Source: Siderastrea radians
Lineage: Eukaryota; Cnidaria; Anthozoa; Scleractinia; Rhizangiidae
Assembly: GCA_964017195.1 (NCBI GenBank)
Contig: OZ024895.1
Location: forward strand, 22,499,233-22,563,232
Direction: 5' to 3'
Length of the DNA: 64,000 bases
A program made the translations under genes and the position numbers. The notes below the pieces were generated by a model. That model searched no databases and was not told where the DNA came from. It saw only the letters and a program-made list of their open reading frames with translations. Of this stretch, positions 63,094 through 64,000 are shown one piece after another (the stretch's first letter is position 1; every line of letters starts with the position of its first letter).

Positions 63094-63894
63094 ACTGTCT
63101 ATTTTGTTTTACCCTACTGATACGTAAGGGCAGATTTAGACGGTACGACGTTTGCTTACGACTGTCGTATGCAATTTGTGTTGTGGGCGTGACGTGAGCG
63201 AGTCGCATACTATAGTCGTAGGGGAAAATCGTACCGTCTAAATCGGCCCTAAGGGAACCTCTTAAACAACAGAACAAGATAAGAGATTAATCTACATGCT
63301 TGGCTATATTTCTGTTTTTAGGCTTAGTACATTTTGTTTGTCGATTGCAAGTAGGAAGACAGTTTGCAAGTAATATGTCATGGAGCACTCTAGTATTCAT
63401 TGCAGAGTATCAATTTGTTTTTTTTTTTTTCAACTGGTGTCGCAATACCGAGTTGCATAAAACTTTGCAACATATAGAACTACGTTGTCAAAAATGAAAT
63501 ACAAGACGTAACAAGGGAATGTAAATATTATCAGTGTCTTTTTTGGATTAGTGTTCACTATAATGATTTTGTCTCTTCTTCAAGCAACAAATGCAGCAAC
63601 GAAAATTTTGTATCCATCGTAGGGTAATAATTAACATTTTTCTTGCATCTTGTATCTCAACTGGAAAAATTCAGTTTGCACAACTACCCTGAATGCAAAA
63701 CCACCTTGTTAGGGGTTTTAACAGTTTGGTTCCAGGAAGTGGTCTCAAGCGATGGTAAGGCCGTTAATATTATCAGTAATTAATAAACCATTATGTTACT
63801 GTTCTAAAGTTCCAGGTTCAACTTCCATATGGAAATTTTCTTTGAAAATAGTTTTGCACAATTCTAGATGCCTCACTATATTTCAATCACGGTG
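63094..63894. repeat. Asp-to-Val spacer with foldback MITE, and Val leader
   Basis: Includes the MITE at 63128-63249, then TAGTACATTTTGTTTGTCG, GAGCACTCTAGTATTCATTG, CAAATGCAGCAACGAAAAT and the Val leader TTCCAGGAAGTGGTCTCAAG. No gene seen. Confidence 0.75.
63128..63249. mobile_element. Foldback MITE with TAA duplication, 122 bp
   Basis: Termini GGGCAGATTTAGACGGTACG and, inverted, GGGCCGATTTAGACGGTACG. TAA at 63125-63127 and 63250-63252. Spacer copies at 13728 and 17205 (AATACGTAACGGAACCTC) lack it. A PIF/Harbinger-like target is plausible. Non-coding. Confidence 0.88.
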
Positions 63895-63967
63895 GTTTCC
63901 GTAGTGTAGTGGTTATCACGTCCGCCTCACACGCGGAAGGTCGCCAGTTCAAGTCTGGCCGGAAACA
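63895..63967 (+). tRNA. tRNA-Val(CAC)
   Basis: Identical to the Val(CAC) at 47990: loop CTCACAC, perfect stems, discriminator A, and a long T run in the last bases of the window. It forms a pair with Asp 63022. Likely functional. Confidence 0.94.
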
Positions 63968-64000
63968 TATTCGTTTGTTTTTTTTGTTCTAACTGGAGCA

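Noticed and set aside
2845..63967. The tRNA-like loci as tRNA-derived SINEs
   Set aside because: Homology extends far on both sides of each tRNA, both Asp and Val types keep their own leaders, no common SINE body or tail follows, and many copies have full cloverleafs with pol III stops.

Overview
The window is animal nuclear DNA: eukaryotic tRNA genes, AATAAA-rich AT-biased spacers, LINEs, a Crypton-type tyrosine recombinase, TTAA-target DNA transposons and many MITE-like elements. The mixture fits a cnidarian, most likely an anthozoan such as a coral or anemone. That assignment is inference, because no host protein-coding gene, rRNA or mitochondrial sequence is present to fix it.

The backbone is a large degenerate tandem array in which tRNA-Asp(GTC) and tRNA-Val genes alternate. 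I count 15 Asp-type and 16 Val-type copies plus one relic. Some have intact cloverleafs; many carry stem mismatches, insertions or truncations. The duplicated units are multi-kilobase: each gene keeps its own upstream leader and downstream spacer, so these are segmental duplications and not short tRNA-derived SINEs. From about 2.8 to 23.5 kb the genes lie on the plus strand, from 29.4 to 42.6 kb on the minus strand, and from 46.5 kb to the end on plus again. The middle is therefore an inverted block, with its right breakpoint near 45.4 kb. Val copies carry three anticodons (AAC, TAC, CAC) on almost the same tRNA body.

Transposons interrupt the array, and because the array is repetitive many have an empty site elsewhere in the window. 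By region: 0.4-1.7 kb, a 1.2 kb long-TIR element with a nested palindromic element; 8.6-12.9 kb, a composite insertion with a broken Crypton whose catalytic half is tandemly duplicated and a 1.4 kb element holding a 135-bp satellite; 17.3-17.9 kb, a TIR element; 19.1-20.9 kb, a TTAA-flanked Kolobok/Mutator-like transposase element; 21.0-23.0, 42.9-45.4 and 59.5-61.4 kb, three copies of one 2-kb element; 24.3-28.5 kb, a minus-strand L1/Tx1-like LINE; 30.8-31.2, 43.3-43.9, 49.9-51.5 and 53.0-55.1 kb, four more TTAA-flanked elements; 31.4-33.3 kb, an unrecognised insertion; 36.0-37.8 kb, an element with ATCGAT-rich termini encoding a SAP-like/coiled-coil protein; 41.3 kb, a perfect 59-bp-arm hairpin; 55.8-57.3 kb, a LINE 3' end; 58.5-59.3 kb, a pogo-like TA-flanked element; and short foldback MITEs near 38.9, 39.3 and 63.1 kb.

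The only functional genes I can support are the tRNAs. Most short reading frames in the window are chance or transposon debris. All boundaries were read by eye and may be off by a few bases. Family names for transposons are homology judgements from memory and were not searched.
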